A stretch of DNA of 64,000 bases, taken from NCBI RefSeq assembly GCF_030272705.1, contig NZ_JARFYM010000001.1, forward strand, positions 434,001 through 498,000, given 5' to 3'. Shown in pieces: positions 17,254 through 26,388 of this stretch (positions within the stretch are counted from its first letter, which is position 1; the number at the start of each line of letters is the position of its first letter). The notes beneath the pieces are model-generated. The model had not been told where the DNA came from. It saw nothing but the letters and a program-made list of their open reading frames with translations, and did no database searches. The stretch is from Rhizobium mayense (GTDB taxonomy: Bacteria > Pseudomonadota > Alphaproteobacteria > Rhizobiales > Rhizobiaceae). Position numbers and translations under genes: made by a program.

Positions 17254-18267
17254 CTAGCTCCGCCGGCGGCGCTCGCGTGAGGGCGCGGCTCCGCCTTCAT
17301 TGGCAGTCTTGTTGCGTAGCGGGCCGATCCGCTCGATGATCGTTTCCAAGGTCGGGCGTGGGCTGGGCGTGTAGCTGTCGAGCGCCTGGCGCATGGCGGC
17401 GAGATGGCCGCAGGAGGTGCCACAGCAGCCGCCGATGATCTTGGCGCCGGCGTCGCGGGCAAGGCGGGCGTAATCGGCCATCAGCGGCGGTGTGCCGGAA
17501 TAGTAGATCTCGGCACCGCGATATTCCGGAATGCCACAATTGCCTTTGACGATTACAATGGCGGCCGGATCGGCATCGGTCATGTCGAGCAGGCTGGAGA
17601 GGATATCCGATGCTCCGACACCACAATTGGCGCCAACGGCGAGCGGACCTTCGCCGACATCCTTCGCAACGCCGTGGATGTCCTTCGGATGCAGACCCAT
17701 CATGGTCTTGCCGGCTGTGTCGAAAGAGCCGGTATAAGTGTAGGGCAGGCCGACCTTGACGGCGGCTTCCGCGGCAGCGCGGATTTCCTCCGGCGAGGAC
17801 ATTGTCTCGATCCAGGCGACATCGACACCGCCGGCTTTCAGACCCTCGATCTGCTCGGCGAAGGCAGCAACCGCGTCCTCATAGGTCAGCGCGCCAAGCG
17901 GCATCAACAGCTCGCCGGTGGGTCCGACGGAGCCGGCGACGATGACTTTGCGGCCAGCCTTGTCGGCGACGGCACGGGCGATCTCCGCGGCCTTTCTGTT
18001 CAGGCTGTGGACGCGGTCTTGTGCATGGTGCAGCTTCAATCGGTGACGCGTACCGCCAAAGGTGTTGGTGAGAATGATGTCGGCACCGGCATCGACGAAA
18101 TCCTGGTGCAGCTTGGTGATGCGTTCGGGATGCTGTTCGTTCCAGAGTTCCGGCGCCTCACCGGCCTCCAGACCCATGGCGAAAAGATTGGTGCCCGTCG
18201 CGCCATCGGCGAGCAGCACGCCCTTTTCGGCAAGAAGGTCGGTCAGGGGATTGGCTGTGACGGTCAT
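17254..18267 (-). CDS. bmt: Betaine-homocysteine S-methyltransferase
   Basis: A 337-residue zinc-dependent methyltransferase that moves a methyl from glycine betaine to homocysteine, giving dimethylglycine and methionine. The N-terminal LLADGATGTNLFAMGL and the three zinc Cys in GANCGVG and IGGCCGTSC are present. The size and form match the rhizobial Bmt type rather than the longer MetH N-terminal half. ATG at 18267 has an AGGAGACGCC-type site. A 20-base palindrome sits 43 bases upstream. It provides an alternative fate for betaine beside the corrinoid module. Confidence 0.88.
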   Translation of the reverse strand: MTVTANPLTDLLAEKGVLLADGATGTNLFAMGLEAGEAPELWNEQHPERITKLHQDFVDAGADIILTNTFGGTRHRLKLHHAQDRVHSLNRKAAEIARAVADKAGRKVIVAGSVGPTGELLMPLGALTYEDAVAAFAEQIEGLKAGGVDVAWIETMSSPEEIRAAAEAAVKVGLPYTYTGSFDTAGKTMMGLHPKDIHGVAKDVGEGPLAVGANCGVGASDILSSLLDMTDADPAAIVIVKGNCGIPEYRGAEIYYSGTPPLMADYARLARDAGAKIIGGCCGTSCGHLAAMRQALDSYTPSPRPTLETIIERIGPLRNKTANEGGAAPSRERRRRS

Positions 18268-18310
18268 GGCGTCTCCTCGAATGGGTCGGATAGATCGGAT
18301 AGAAATGCAG

Positions 18311-18330
18311 ATATAAACATTTCTTTATAT
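18311..18330 (-). promoter_or_regulatory. Palindromic operator candidate upstream of bmt (SahR-like)
   Basis: ATATAAA-N6-TTTATAT is a perfect 7-base inverted repeat 43 bases before the bmt start. AT-rich palindromes of this form are reported for the SahR regulator of methionine-cycle genes in alphaproteobacteria, as I recall it. The palindrome is seen directly; the regulator is inferred. Confidence 0.55.
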
Positions 18331-18382
18331 GAGCACAATGCCGGGATAAAGGCAGAGGTTGCTCGATAATGCGACGGACGAG

Positions 18383-18412
18383 AAAAAAGCGCCCAGGACA
18401 GGGCGCTTTTTC
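18383..18412 (-). terminator. Bidirectional intrinsic terminator
   Basis: AAAAAGCGCCC (18384-18394) and GGGCGCTTTTT (18401-18411) form an 11-base-pair hairpin with a 6-base loop and A/T tracts on both sides. It lies 22 bases after the ABC ATPase stop, and should end the leftward transporter operon. Confidence 0.85.
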
Positions 18413-18433
18413 GCTCCACGATGGATGCTCGTT

Positions 18434-19486
18434 TTAGGCGGCTGCCATCTCGGCCGCCTCATGCGTCGTCGGCGTCACCATGGCGGCGATGATGCCTTGC
18501 AGATCGATCATGCCGATTGGCTTGCCGGCGGCATCGGTAACGGCGGCGGCGGTGTGTCCGCCGTCGGTCATCTGTTTCGCCGCCACTTCCAACGTCATGT
18601 CGCCGGATACGCGGACCCCGTGCGGCTCGCCGATAATCGGTTTCATGATCGTCTGGGCCTGGATGACGCGGCCGCGGTTCACTTCCTTGACGAAGGCGGT
18701 GATGTAGTCGTCCGCGGGTCTCAGCACGATTTCCTGACCGCTGCCCTGCTGCACGACCTTACCGTCGCGTAGGATGGCGATCTTGTCGCCAAGCCGCAGC
18801 GCCTCGTCGAGGTCGTGGGTGATGAAGACGACGGTTTTCTTCAGTTCCTTCTGCAGATCGAGAAGCACGCTCTGCATGTCAACGCGGATGAGTGGGTCGA
18901 GCGCGGAGTAGGCCTCGTCCATCAGGAGGATGTCGGCGTCGTTGGTCAGTGCACGAGCAAGTCCGACGCGCTGCTGCATGCCGCCGGAAAGCTGATTCGG
19001 ATAATGATTCTCGAATCCCTTCAGGCCGACGCGCTCGATCCAGTAATGGCCCTTCTTCTCGCTTTCGGCCCGGGCCACACCTTGAATATGCAGGCCGTAG
19101 ATGGTGTTTTCGATGACCGTGCGGTGCGGCAGCAGGGCAAATTTCTGGAACACCATCGCCGTCTTGTGGCGGCGGAACTCGCGAAGGGCATTCTCGCCCA
19201 TCTTGCAGACGTCGACGCCATCATAGAGCACTTCGCCGACGGTCGGTTCGATCAACCTGTTGATGTGCCGGATCAGCGTGGATTTGCCGGAGCCCGAAAG
19301 ACCCATCACGACCGTGATGGCGCCTGCCGGCATGTCGATGCTGATATCCTGCAGGCCGAGCACGTGGCCATGCGTCTCGTTGAGCTCGGCCTTGCCGATC
19401 CCGTTCTTAACCGCATCCACATAGTCGCGTCCGCGAGGGCCAAAGATCTTGTAAAGGTTTTTGATCTGGATCGCGTGACTAGCCAT
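18434..19486 (-). CDS. Betaine/choline-type ABC transporter ATPase (ProV family)
   Basis: A 350-residue ATPase with Walker A GLSGSGKST, the signature LSGGMQQRVGLARAL, Walker B ILLMDEAYSALDP and the switch His in FITHDLDEAL. The C-terminal roughly 70 residues form a CBS-like domain (VSGDMTLEVAAKQMTDGG), as in osmosensing ProV/OpuAA proteins. The start at 19486 follows CGGAGGTC and overlaps the permease stop by 8 bases. It energises uptake of glycine betaine, choline or related compounds. Confidence 0.9.
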   Translation of the reverse strand: MASHAIQIKNLYKIFGPRGRDYVDAVKNGIGKAELNETHGHVLGLQDISIDMPAGAITVVMGLSGSGKSTLIRHINRLIEPTVGEVLYDGVDVCKMGENALREFRRHKTAMVFQKFALLPHRTVIENTIYGLHIQGVARAESEKKGHYWIERVGLKGFENHYPNQLSGGMQQRVGLARALTNDADILLMDEAYSALDPLIRVDMQSVLLDLQKELKKTVVFITHDLDEALRLGDKIAILRDGKVVQQGSGQEIVLRPADDYITAFVKEVNRGRVIQAQTIMKPIIGEPHGVRVSGDMTLEVAAKQMTDGGHTAAAVTDAAGKPIGMIDLQGIIAAMVTPTTHEAAEMAAA

Positions 19487-20390
19487 GGATGACCTCCGAG
19501 TGCTTCTGGAGCCGTCTGCCATAGGCTTGGCTCGTTCGGTCGAAAATAATGGCGATGGCGACCAGGGCGAAGCCGTTGAGGAAGCCGACGGTGAAGAACT
19601 GGTTGTTGATCGCCTGCAGCGTGTTCTTGCCGAGCCCGCCGACGCCGACCATCGAGGCGACGACGACCATGGCGAGCGACATCATGATGGTCTGGTTGAT
19701 GCCGGCCATGATGGTCGGTAAGGCAAGCGGAATCTGTACGTTGAACAGTTTCTGCCCATGAGACGAGCCGAAGGCGTCGGCCGCTTCCAGCACCTCTTTA
19801 TCGACGAGGCGGATGCCGAGATTGGTCAGTCGGATCATCGGCGGGACGGCGTAGATCACGACGGCGATGAGGCCGGGGACCTTACCGATGCCAAAGATCA
19901 CGACGACGGGGATAAGATAGACGAAGCTCGGCATCGTCTGCATAACGTCGAGGATCGGGTTGATGATCGATTGCAGTCGGTCGGAACGGGCCATCAATAT
20001 GCCGATGGGCAAGCCGATGACGATGGCGATGAGCGTGCAGACGGTCACCATGGCAAGCGTCACCATGGTGTCGCCCCACAGGCCGCAGACGCCAATCAGG
20101 ATCATGGAGATGGCGGTGCCGGCGACGATCTTGATATTGCGGCTGGCGGCATAGACGACGATCATCATGACGAGCAGCACGACGAACCAGGGCGTATTGG
20201 TGAAAAGCCATTCCAGGTAGTTCAAGAACCATTGCAGCGGCTGGACCACGGCGTCGATGACATTGCCATAGGCGCGCACCATCCCCCTGAAGCCGTCATC
20301 GATGTTCTTGCGCGCAGCGCGAATGAGAGTGTCGTCGATCGCCGGGAAATTACACAGAACATCCGGCAAAAAACTGCATTGAATAGCCAT
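19479..20390 (-). CDS. Betaine/choline-type ABC transporter permease (ProW family)
   Basis: A 303-residue inner-membrane permease. It has an N-terminal amphipathic part, then about six membrane spans and the coupling-loop EAADAFGSSHGQKLFNVQIPLA. ATG at 20390 (MAIQCSFLPD) was chosen for the AAGGGGAAG site; a frame to 20441 exists. It is separated from the binding-protein gene by 246 bases with a strong stem-loop. It forms the translocation pore for the transporter. Confidence 0.9.
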   Translation of the reverse strand: MAIQCSFLPDVLCNFPAIDDTLIRAARKNIDDGFRGMVRAYGNVIDAVVQPLQWFLNYLEWLFTNTPWFVVLLVMMIVVYAASRNIKIVAGTAISMILIGVCGLWGDTMVTLAMVTVCTLIAIVIGLPIGILMARSDRLQSIINPILDVMQTMPSFVYLIPVVVIFGIGKVPGLIAVVIYAVPPMIRLTNLGIRLVDKEVLEAADAFGSSHGQKLFNVQIPLALPTIMAGINQTIMMSLAMVVVASMVGVGGLGKNTLQAINNQFFTVGFLNGFALVAIAIIFDRTSQAYGRRLQKHSEVIHG

Positions 20391-20590
20391 GAACTTCCCC
20401 TTCTTGTCCGGTTTTGCCCAGCCGGTGCGTGTGGCCGTCACGCGCGGATGGTAGGCAGCACTGCGACCGGTTCGTCAGGCTGCGTCACTCTATTCTTACA
20501 CCAATCGTCGGCGCCATTCTGCACTTGTTGCGACTTGGAGCCGCGCCGGTCTGTCGGTATGAGTGTCACCGCAGCCGCTGTGAATGCGGG

Positions 20591-20625
20591 GGATTGGCGA
20601 CCGGCAGCGTGCCAGTCGCCAATCC
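20591..20625 (-). other. Stem-loop between binding-protein and permease genes
   Basis: GGATTGGCGAC (20591-20601) and GTCGCCAATCC (20615-20625) are perfectly complementary with a 13-base loop, ending 11 bases after the binding-protein stop. Such elements commonly stabilise the upstream mRNA or limit read-through, keeping the binding protein in excess over the membrane parts. Confidence 0.65.
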
Positions 20626-20636
20626 GGTGTCTCATA

Positions 20637-21635
20637 TCAAAGCGAAGCTTTGACCTTGGTAGCTACCTCCGGAGAAACCCACTTGGTCCACATGTCGGGA
20701 TAGGTCTTCAGGAAGTATTTTGCACCGTCTTCGTTCGTGCCCTGATTGTCCGTCATCCAGGCGAGAACCTTGCCGACCGTGCCGTTGTCCCATTTGCGGG
20801 TCTTGACGTAATCCATGGCAATGCCCGCCTTGGAGGCAAAGGCCTTGGTCACGACGGTGTAGACGTCCGAAACCGGATAGGAATTAAGCTTCGGATTGGC
20901 GCAATCCTGGATGGCTGTGCAGGCGTCCCATTCCTTCTTGTCATGCGGCACGTTGAAGCTCAGGCGCACCATGTCGTATTTGCCGAGGATCGCGGTCGGA
21001 GCCCAGTAGTAGCCCAGCCAGCCGGTCTTCTTTTCGAAGGCGTTGGCGATCGAGCCGTCAAGGCCGGCGGCTGAACCGGTGTCTACCAACGTGAAGCCGA
21101 GCTTTTCGGCGCCAAGCGCCTTATAGAGATTGGCCGTAGAAATCTGGCAGTTCCAGCCCGACGGGCAATTGTAGATGGCGGCCTTCGAGGAATCTTCCGG
21201 GGCAGGGAAGAGCTCCGGATGCTTCAATGCGTCCTGGACCGTCTTGATGTCCGGATGGGCATCGGCGAGGAACTTCGGAATCCACCAGCCTTCGACGCCG
21301 CCGTCGCTGAGAAGGGGGGCTGCCTCGATCAGGCGGCCTTCGGAAACGGCTTTGTCGAGCGCCGTGCGCACTGCGTTGACCCATAGCTCAGGCGCGACGT
21401 CAGGCTCGCCCTTTTCGTCCATGGAGGTGAAGGTCGGCTGCGTGTCGCCAGTCACGAGCGTTACGTTACAGCCATAGCCGTTTTGCAGGATGATCTTGTC
21501 GACCTGCGCGGCGACGCCGGCGGACGCCCAGTTCATTTCTGCGATCGAAACGTCGCCGCATTCCGCAGCATGTGCCGAGCCAGCCAAAGCGTAGGCACCG
21601 AGTGCGAAGATGGCGGAAGCGATAAGCTTCTTCAT
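20637..21635 (-). CDS. Glycine betaine/choline-type ABC substrate-binding protein
   Basis: A 332-residue periplasmic protein with a 23-residue signal peptide (LIASAIFALGAYALAGSAHA, then AECGD). Aromatic residues that could form a quaternary-amine box occur in EMNWASAG, GVEGWWIPKF and GYYWAPT, fitting the OpuAC family. Paired Cys (ECGD, YGCN, NCPSGWNC, DACTAIQDC) suggest disulfides. It is the first gene of the leftward operon. The nearby BHMT and MtgB-like genes support a betaine-type ligand, but choline, proline or histidine cannot be excluded. Confidence 0.88.
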   Translation of the reverse strand: MKKLIASAIFALGAYALAGSAHAAECGDVSIAEMNWASAGVAAQVDKIILQNGYGCNVTLVTGDTQPTFTSMDEKGEPDVAPELWVNAVRTALDKAVSEGRLIEAAPLLSDGGVEGWWIPKFLADAHPDIKTVQDALKHPELFPAPEDSSKAAIYNCPSGWNCQISTANLYKALGAEKLGFTLVDTGSAAGLDGSIANAFEKKTGWLGYYWAPTAILGKYDMVRLSFNVPHDKKEWDACTAIQDCANPKLNSYPVSDVYTVVTKAFASKAGIAMDYVKTRKWDNGTVGKVLAWMTDNQGTNEDGAKYFLKTYPDMWTKWVSPEVATKVKASL

Positions 21636-22149
21636 TGGATAATGTCTCCCAGTTTCCCGTTAAGTTACCAGTATCGACGCCAGGCAGATGCCTGTCGATT
21701 CCCGTCAGCGTGGTCGAACCGCAACCGTTCACCCGCCGCTGACGACGTTTGCCCGGTCCCCTGCCTGCTGCCGTGCGTTCCCTCTTTGGGCGGCGGCGGA
21801 ACCCTGTCGCAGCCGTGTTCTTTTCGCATCGACGGCAAGCAGCCTAAGGATTTAAGTGAAGAAATCAACCGGTCGCCAAGCGAACGGACTTACTCCGGCT
21901 TGTCGAAAAGCTTATATAAGCGCTTGAATTGGCCCATTTTCCGCTATTCGTGGCTGTAAAATGGGCATTGAAGGCGCGGGCTGCGCTCTCCGAGTGGGGT
22001 GAGATTAACGATTGCTAAAATATCGCGTCCGACGGAGACTTTTTATATTCCATTCGCGTCGTTTTTGGCCCTGGAGATAAACCAGAAAAATTTTCGAAAA
22101 ATTTTCGGATTCACCCTTATTTAAGGCATTAATAACCCTCCGGTAACGA
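21636..22149. other. Long intergenic region, no gene seen
   Basis: About 510 bases upstream of the transporter operon with no convincing ORF. It turns AT-rich toward its right end, where AATTTTCG occurs twice in tandem near 22090-22110. This could serve as promoter or upstream element for the transporter (leftward) or for the candidate small RNA (rightward). Nothing firmer can be said. Confidence 0.4.
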
Positions 22150-22300
22150 TGTCCGGCTATCTATCAGAGCGTGGCGGGGGACACCGCTGCCTCTCCGGAT
22201 CAGGTTGTGCGTACCGGAGAAAGCGAGCCTTGCAGTGTAAGATGCAAGCGAGCCGGCGTTTTTGGCAAACCGCGATGATCCACGGATCACGCGGTTTTCG
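22150..22300 (+). ncRNA. Candidate small regulatory RNA
   Basis: No coding frame fits here, but there are consecutive stem-loops: TCTCCGG/CCGGAGA near 22193-22222, CTTGCA/TGCAAG near 22229-22248, and a final long hairpin. In the last, AAACCGCG (22267-22274) and TGATCC pair with GGATCA and CGCGGTTT (22290-22297), followed by a T-rich end. This is the typical form of a rhizobial trans-acting sRNA with an intrinsic terminator. The 5' end is a guess; no known family was recognised. Confidence 0.5.
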
Positions 22301-22405
22301 CATTTTATGGCTTGTCGTTACGGCCTCACCGAGAATCGATATAAGATGAGAGTTAGGTGCCCACGGCACCCGATACAGGCGCGCATCTGAATGGCGGAAA
22401 CAGCA

Positions 22406-22434
22406 AAGCCGCCGATGCGGTCGCATGGCGGCTT
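22406..22434 (-). terminator. Terminator hairpin after small hypothetical gene
   Basis: AAGCCGCC-g-ATGCG and CGCAT-GGCGGCTT (22406-22434) form a nearly perfect 13-base-pair stem with a 2-base loop, 32 bases beyond the stop of the leftward gene at 22467. On the minus strand it is followed by a modest T-rich TGCTGTTT. Confidence 0.65.
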
Positions 22435-22466
22435 GCGGTGAGGCGGGGTGGCGGCTTGACGGCCCA

Positions 22467-22706
22467 TCAACCGACGTTATAGGTGCGGATGAAGCCGATG
22501 GGGCCGAAGCGGGTATCGAGCTGCTGCAGGCGGCTCTCAGGGCGGCGTGAAGGCAGCTTCGAATTCCAGGCGATCTGGATGGAATTCTTGTTGTTGAAGA
22601 TGAAGAGCATCGGGGTTTCCTCGGGCCGGATCGACCGGCGGGCGTTGTTTGAATTGGCGCTGAGATAATCATCTTCAGGATTGCGAACAATGGATGGAGT
22701 CGTCAT
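22467..22706 (-). CDS. Small conserved-looking hypothetical protein
   Basis: A 79-residue protein with coding-type codon use (mostly C or G in third positions) and a dedicated hairpin terminator. It has no recognised domain. The C-terminal 43 residues (MLFIFNNKNSIQIAWNSK onward) look structured. An internal ATG at 22610 with a GAGGAAA site is an alternative start. It is divergent from cobQ; no functional link is apparent. Confidence 0.55.
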   Translation of the reverse strand: MTTPSIVRNPEDDYLSANSNNARRSIRPEETPMLFIFNNKNSIQIAWNSKLPSRRPESRLQQLDTRFGPIGFIRTYNVG

Positions 22707-22843
22707 CGGATGTCGCAAATGGAGTATATAAGCAAGTGATGCTTTTTTGCCCCGGAGATCCGGTTTTTGCCGTTAATCATCGCGGCGGAATCAAGGCGAA
22801 CCCCGGGGTTTTTGGCGGTAGTGCCATATCGGAGCGATAAGGG

Positions 22844-24298
22844 ATGACGAAGGCGATCATGCTGCAGGGGACCGGCTCAGATGTCGGAAAAACGGTATTG
22901 GTCGCCGGGCTCTGCCGTCTTTTCGCCAACCGAGGCGTTCGTGTGCGCCCGTTCAAGCCGCAGAACATGTCGAACAACGCGGCGGTCGCCGAGGATGGCG
23001 GCGAGATCGGCCGGGCGCAATGGCTGCAATCGCTCGCTGCGCGGGTACCCTCGTCGGTGCATATGAACCCGGTGCTGCTGAAGCCGCAATCGGAGACCGG
23101 CAGCCAGATCATCGTGCAGGGCAAGGTCTGGGGGCAGGCAAAGGGCCGGGACTATCAGGCACTGAAACCGCAGCTGCTCGGTGCCGTCCTACAAAGCTTT
23201 GCGACCATGCGTGCCGGAACCGACCTGGTGATCGTCGAAGGTGCCGGTTCGCCAGCCGAGATCAACCTCAGGAAGGGTGACATCGCCAATATGGGGTTTG
23301 CGACCCGGGCCAACGTTCCCGTAGTGCTGGTCGGCGATATCGATCGCGGCGGCGTGATCGCTTCGCTGGTCGGCACGCATCATATCCTGCCGGATGAAGA
23401 CCGGCGGATGATCCGCGGCTACCTGATCAACAAGTTTCGCGGCGATCTCTCGCTGTTTGGCGAAGGAGTGGATGCGATCGGCGGCTTCACTGGCTGGCCC
23501 TGCTATGGTGTCGTGCCTTGGCTGAAGGCAGCGAGCCGGTTGCCGGCCGAGGATTCGGTTGTGCTCGAACGGCTGGCGCGCGGCTCGGACGCCGCGCTGA
23601 AGATCGCCGTGCCAGTCCTGCCGCGTATTGCCAATTTCGATGATTTTGATCCGTTGCGCGCCGAACCGGATGTCGATCTCGTCTTCGTTCGTGCCGGAGA
23701 GCAGATACCCGCGGATGCGGGACTCGTGGTTCTGCCGGGCTCGAAGTCGACCATCGGCGATCTCATGGATCTGCGGGCACAGGGGTGGGATAAGGACATC
23801 GCGGCTCACGCCCACCGTGGCGGCCGCGTTATTGGCATTTGCGGCGGCTACCAGATGCTTGGCCGCATGGTGCATGATCCGCTTGGCATCGAGGGTTCGG
23901 TGACGGACATGCCGGGGCTCGGCTTGCTCGATATCGAGACCGAGATGGCGCCGGAAAAGACCGTGCGCAATAGCGTGGCTTTTTCCCGGGAGTACAATGC
24001 GCCGCTTTCGGGCTATGAGATCCATCTCGGTGTGACACGCGGCACCGATTGCGAGCGGCCCTCGACCACGATCGACGGTCGGCCGGATGGCGCGCTCTCC
24101 AGCGACGGCCTGATCATGGGTACCTATCTGCACGGGCTTTTCACCAGCGATGCCTACCGGGCAAAACTGCTGGCGAGTTTCGGCCTGACCGGCGAGCGGC
24201 TGGATTACCGCGCCGGCGTCGAGGCAGCACTGGACGAGATTGCGGCAGAGCTGGAAGCGGTGCTCGATCCGGCCTGGCTTGACAGCCTGGTACACTAG
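22844..24298 (+). CDS. cobQ: Cobyric acid synthase
   Basis: A 484-residue glutamine-dependent amidase that amidates positions b, d, e and g of adenosyl-cobyrinate a,c-diamide. The N-terminal dethiobiotin-synthetase-like domain has the loop MLQGTGSDVGKTVLVAGL, then FKPQNMSNNAAV and VEGAGSPAEINL. The C-terminal class I glutaminase domain has the catalytic Cys in GICGGYQMLG and the His in MGTYLHGLF. Length is typical. It stands alone, separated from cobP by the convergent ClC gene, with no riboswitch seen upstream. Confidence 0.95.
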   Translation: MTKAIMLQGTGSDVGKTVLVAGLCRLFANRGVRVRPFKPQNMSNNAAVAEDGGEIGRAQWLQSLAARVPSSVHMNPVLLKPQSETGSQIIVQGKVWGQAKGRDYQALKPQLLGAVLQSFATMRAGTDLVIVEGAGSPAEINLRKGDIANMGFATRANVPVVLVGDIDRGGVIASLVGTHHILPDEDRRMIRGYLINKFRGDLSLFGEGVDAIGGFTGWPCYGVVPWLKAASRLPAEDSVVLERLARGSDAALKIAVPVLPRIANFDDFDPLRAEPDVDLVFVRAGEQIPADAGLVVLPGSKSTIGDLMDLRAQGWDKDIAAHAHRGGRVIGICGGYQMLGRMVHDPLGIEGSVTDMPGLGLLDIETEMAPEKTVRNSVAFSREYNAPLSGYEIHLGVTRGTDCERPSTTIDGRPDGALSSDGLIMGTYLHGLFTSDAYRAKLLASFGLTGERLDYRAGVEAALDEIAAELEAVLDPAWLDSLVH

Positions 24299-24348
24299 AG
24301 GGGCTTGGCTTTTCCCGGAATAGCAGAGCCATTCTGTCTTTGTTCCTT

Positions 24349-24372
24349 CGCGGTTCCGGACGGAAAACCGCG
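24349..24372. terminator. Hairpin between convergent cobQ and ClC genes
   Basis: CGCGGTT (24349-24355) and AACCGCG (24366-24372) form a 7-base-pair stem with a 10-base loop in the 96-base gap between two convergent genes. The U-tract is weak in both directions, so the terminator call is tentative. Confidence 0.4.
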
Positions 24373-24394
24373 TCGCACTTTCCCTCAAAATGCT

Positions 24395-26191
24395 TTAAAG
24401 CTCGCCCGAGACCTCGCGGCGTCGGCGGTCGAGTTCTTCGCTATAGCGGCGCAGCGTGTAACTTTCCGTGAGCAGACCGATCACCTTGCGCTCGATCAGG
24501 TCGTTGATCACCACCAATGCTTCGCTTTCGGTCTGGTCAAACAAGGCCGCTGCCTGTTTCGCGTTCATCTGTGGCTGCAAGAAGTCGTTGCGATGGCGGA
24601 TGAAGTCGGCAAGGCCGTGTTCTTCATCGTCCTTCTCGACCGGGCTCGCGTAAATGTCCGGCATAAGCACCATGCCGGCATATTTTTCGTCCTTGTCGAT
24701 GAGAATGACGCGCTGGGCCGAGCCGATCGGAAAACGCTGTCGAAACTCCTCGATGCTCATGCCGACACCGGCCGTATGCACATCCGGACGCATCATGCGG
24801 GCGACCGTCAGGTTGCGGATCCAGCCGACGTCATGGGCGCTGCGGATGCTTTCTCCGCGCAGATGGAAGCGCCATGTGGCGAACGAATAGCCGAAGGTGG
24901 TGCGCACCACCAGCGACGAGGTGATAACGGCAGCAAGCACCAGCGCGGTGATCGGAAAATCGCCGGTGATTTCGAGCGCCAAAAAGGTCATGGTCAGCGG
25001 CCCGCCGATAATAGCGACAGCAAGCGAACTCATGCCGACTACGGCATAGATGACCGGCGTCAGGGTGGCATGGTCGAAATAGGGTGCGCAATAGGCGAAG
25101 ATTTTGCCGAGCAAGGCGCCCATGAACAGCGAAGCGAAAAACAGACCGCCTCTGAAGCCGGAACCGATCGACACCGCTGAGGCAAGCGACTTTAGCAGGA
25201 ACAGGCCGACAAGGGCCGACAGGGTGACCTCGTTGGCAAGGTTCAGATGCAAGGCGCCATGGCCGGCAGAGAGAACTTGCGGCGAAATCATTGCCAGAAG
25301 CCCGACGACAACCCCGCCGAGCGCCGGGCGGAAGGGCGGCGCGATCGAACTCTTGCGCGCCATTTCTTCGATGAAGGCGACGCCCTGCATGATCAGGATG
25401 CCGACGCCGGCGCAGAAACCGCCGAGCAGTATCGCCGGGATGTAGTCGGCGGGGACGACAGCGCCGAATCGGTCGACATCGATGGCGAAATCATCACCGG
25501 CCAACAGGCGGGCGATCAGGGTCGAGATCAGCGCCGAGACGACGACGGGCGTCAGGGTCAGGATCGAATAGCTGCCGATAATCAGCTCGAAAGCGTAGAA
25601 GGCGCCGGTGAGCGGCGCGTTGAAGGCGGCAGCGATGGCACCGGCAGCACCGCAGCCGACCAACATTCTAAGGTCGGCGCGGCGGAACTGCAGCTTGTGG
25701 CCGAATTTGGAAGCGATACCGGCGGCAAGCTGGGTGTAGCCGGCCTCTAATCCCACGGAGGCGCCGAAACCATTGGAGAGGAGGTTCTGCACCGCCACCA
25801 GGATGCTGTCCGTCAAGGACAGACGACCGCCATGCAAGGCATTGGCCTCGATCGGGTCGACCATCGGCTTTTTTCGCGTGCGCGACAGGATGAAGATCAT
25901 GAGGCCGAGCAGGATGCCGCCGGCGATCGGGGCCATCAGCAGAACCGATTTGTCGGTGATGTTCACGGCGGCCGCGCTCAACCGGTCGTCATCGGCGATG
26001 CCGTAGACGAGGCTGTGCAGTTGGCGTGAGATCAGGCTCATCGCCGTGACAGCACAGCCGGAGGTGATACCAACGAAGGCGCCGGCAATGACGAGACCGA
26101 GTTCGCCACGACGGAAAAGCGCCCTTAGCCGGCTAGCGCTAAAAAAGGCGGAGAGAACGCCTAGACGGCGCGGCTGGAATTTCTGCAACAT
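24395..26191 (-). CDS. ClC-type chloride channel/antiporter with CBS domains
   Basis: A 598-residue membrane protein with about ten hydrophobic segments. ClC selectivity motifs appear in variant form: GFGASVGLEAGYTQ retains the gating Glu of the G-x-E-G-P loop, and GSGFRGGLFF replaces the usual GGIFAP. Residues 450-598 form a pair of CBS domains (VARMMRPDVHTAG, IGLLTESYTLRRYSEEL). It probably exchanges chloride for protons. It is convergent with cobQ and divergent from the riboswitch region, so it is not part of the B12 operons. Confidence 0.87.
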   Translation of the reverse strand: MLQKFQPRRLGVLSAFFSASRLRALFRRGELGLVIAGAFVGITSGCAVTAMSLISRQLHSLVYGIADDDRLSAAAVNITDKSVLLMAPIAGGILLGLMIFILSRTRKKPMVDPIEANALHGGRLSLTDSILVAVQNLLSNGFGASVGLEAGYTQLAAGIASKFGHKLQFRRADLRMLVGCGAAGAIAAAFNAPLTGAFYAFELIIGSYSILTLTPVVVSALISTLIARLLAGDDFAIDVDRFGAVVPADYIPAILLGGFCAGVGILIMQGVAFIEEMARKSSIAPPFRPALGGVVVGLLAMISPQVLSAGHGALHLNLANEVTLSALVGLFLLKSLASAVSIGSGFRGGLFFASLFMGALLGKIFAYCAPYFDHATLTPVIYAVVGMSSLAVAIIGGPLTMTFLALEITGDFPITALVLAAVITSSLVVRTTFGYSFATWRFHLRGESIRSAHDVGWIRNLTVARMMRPDVHTAGVGMSIEEFRQRFPIGSAQRVILIDKDEKYAGMVLMPDIYASPVEKDDEEHGLADFIRHRNDFLQPQMNAKQAAALFDQTESEALVVINDLIERKVIGLLTESYTLRRYSEELDRRRREVSGEL

Positions 26192-26388
26192 GGGGAACGG
26201 ACGACAGTTTTGTGCTCAGGTGTATACGCTAAGCTTCTATAAACTCCTAACATCAAAGAAATACGGCAAAAAGATCGCAGAAACCCACGACTTTTGCGCC
26301 AATTTCGCTGTCGGGACAGCCGATGTCGTATCTGCCGCCTTGATTGACTTGCGCAGGCCGAAAGCCTAATCATTACGGCATAACGAAT

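Noticed and set aside
24395..26191. ClC gene as part of the cobalamin regulon
   Set aside because: It is on the opposite strand to the riboswitch and convergent with cobQ; nothing ties it to B12.
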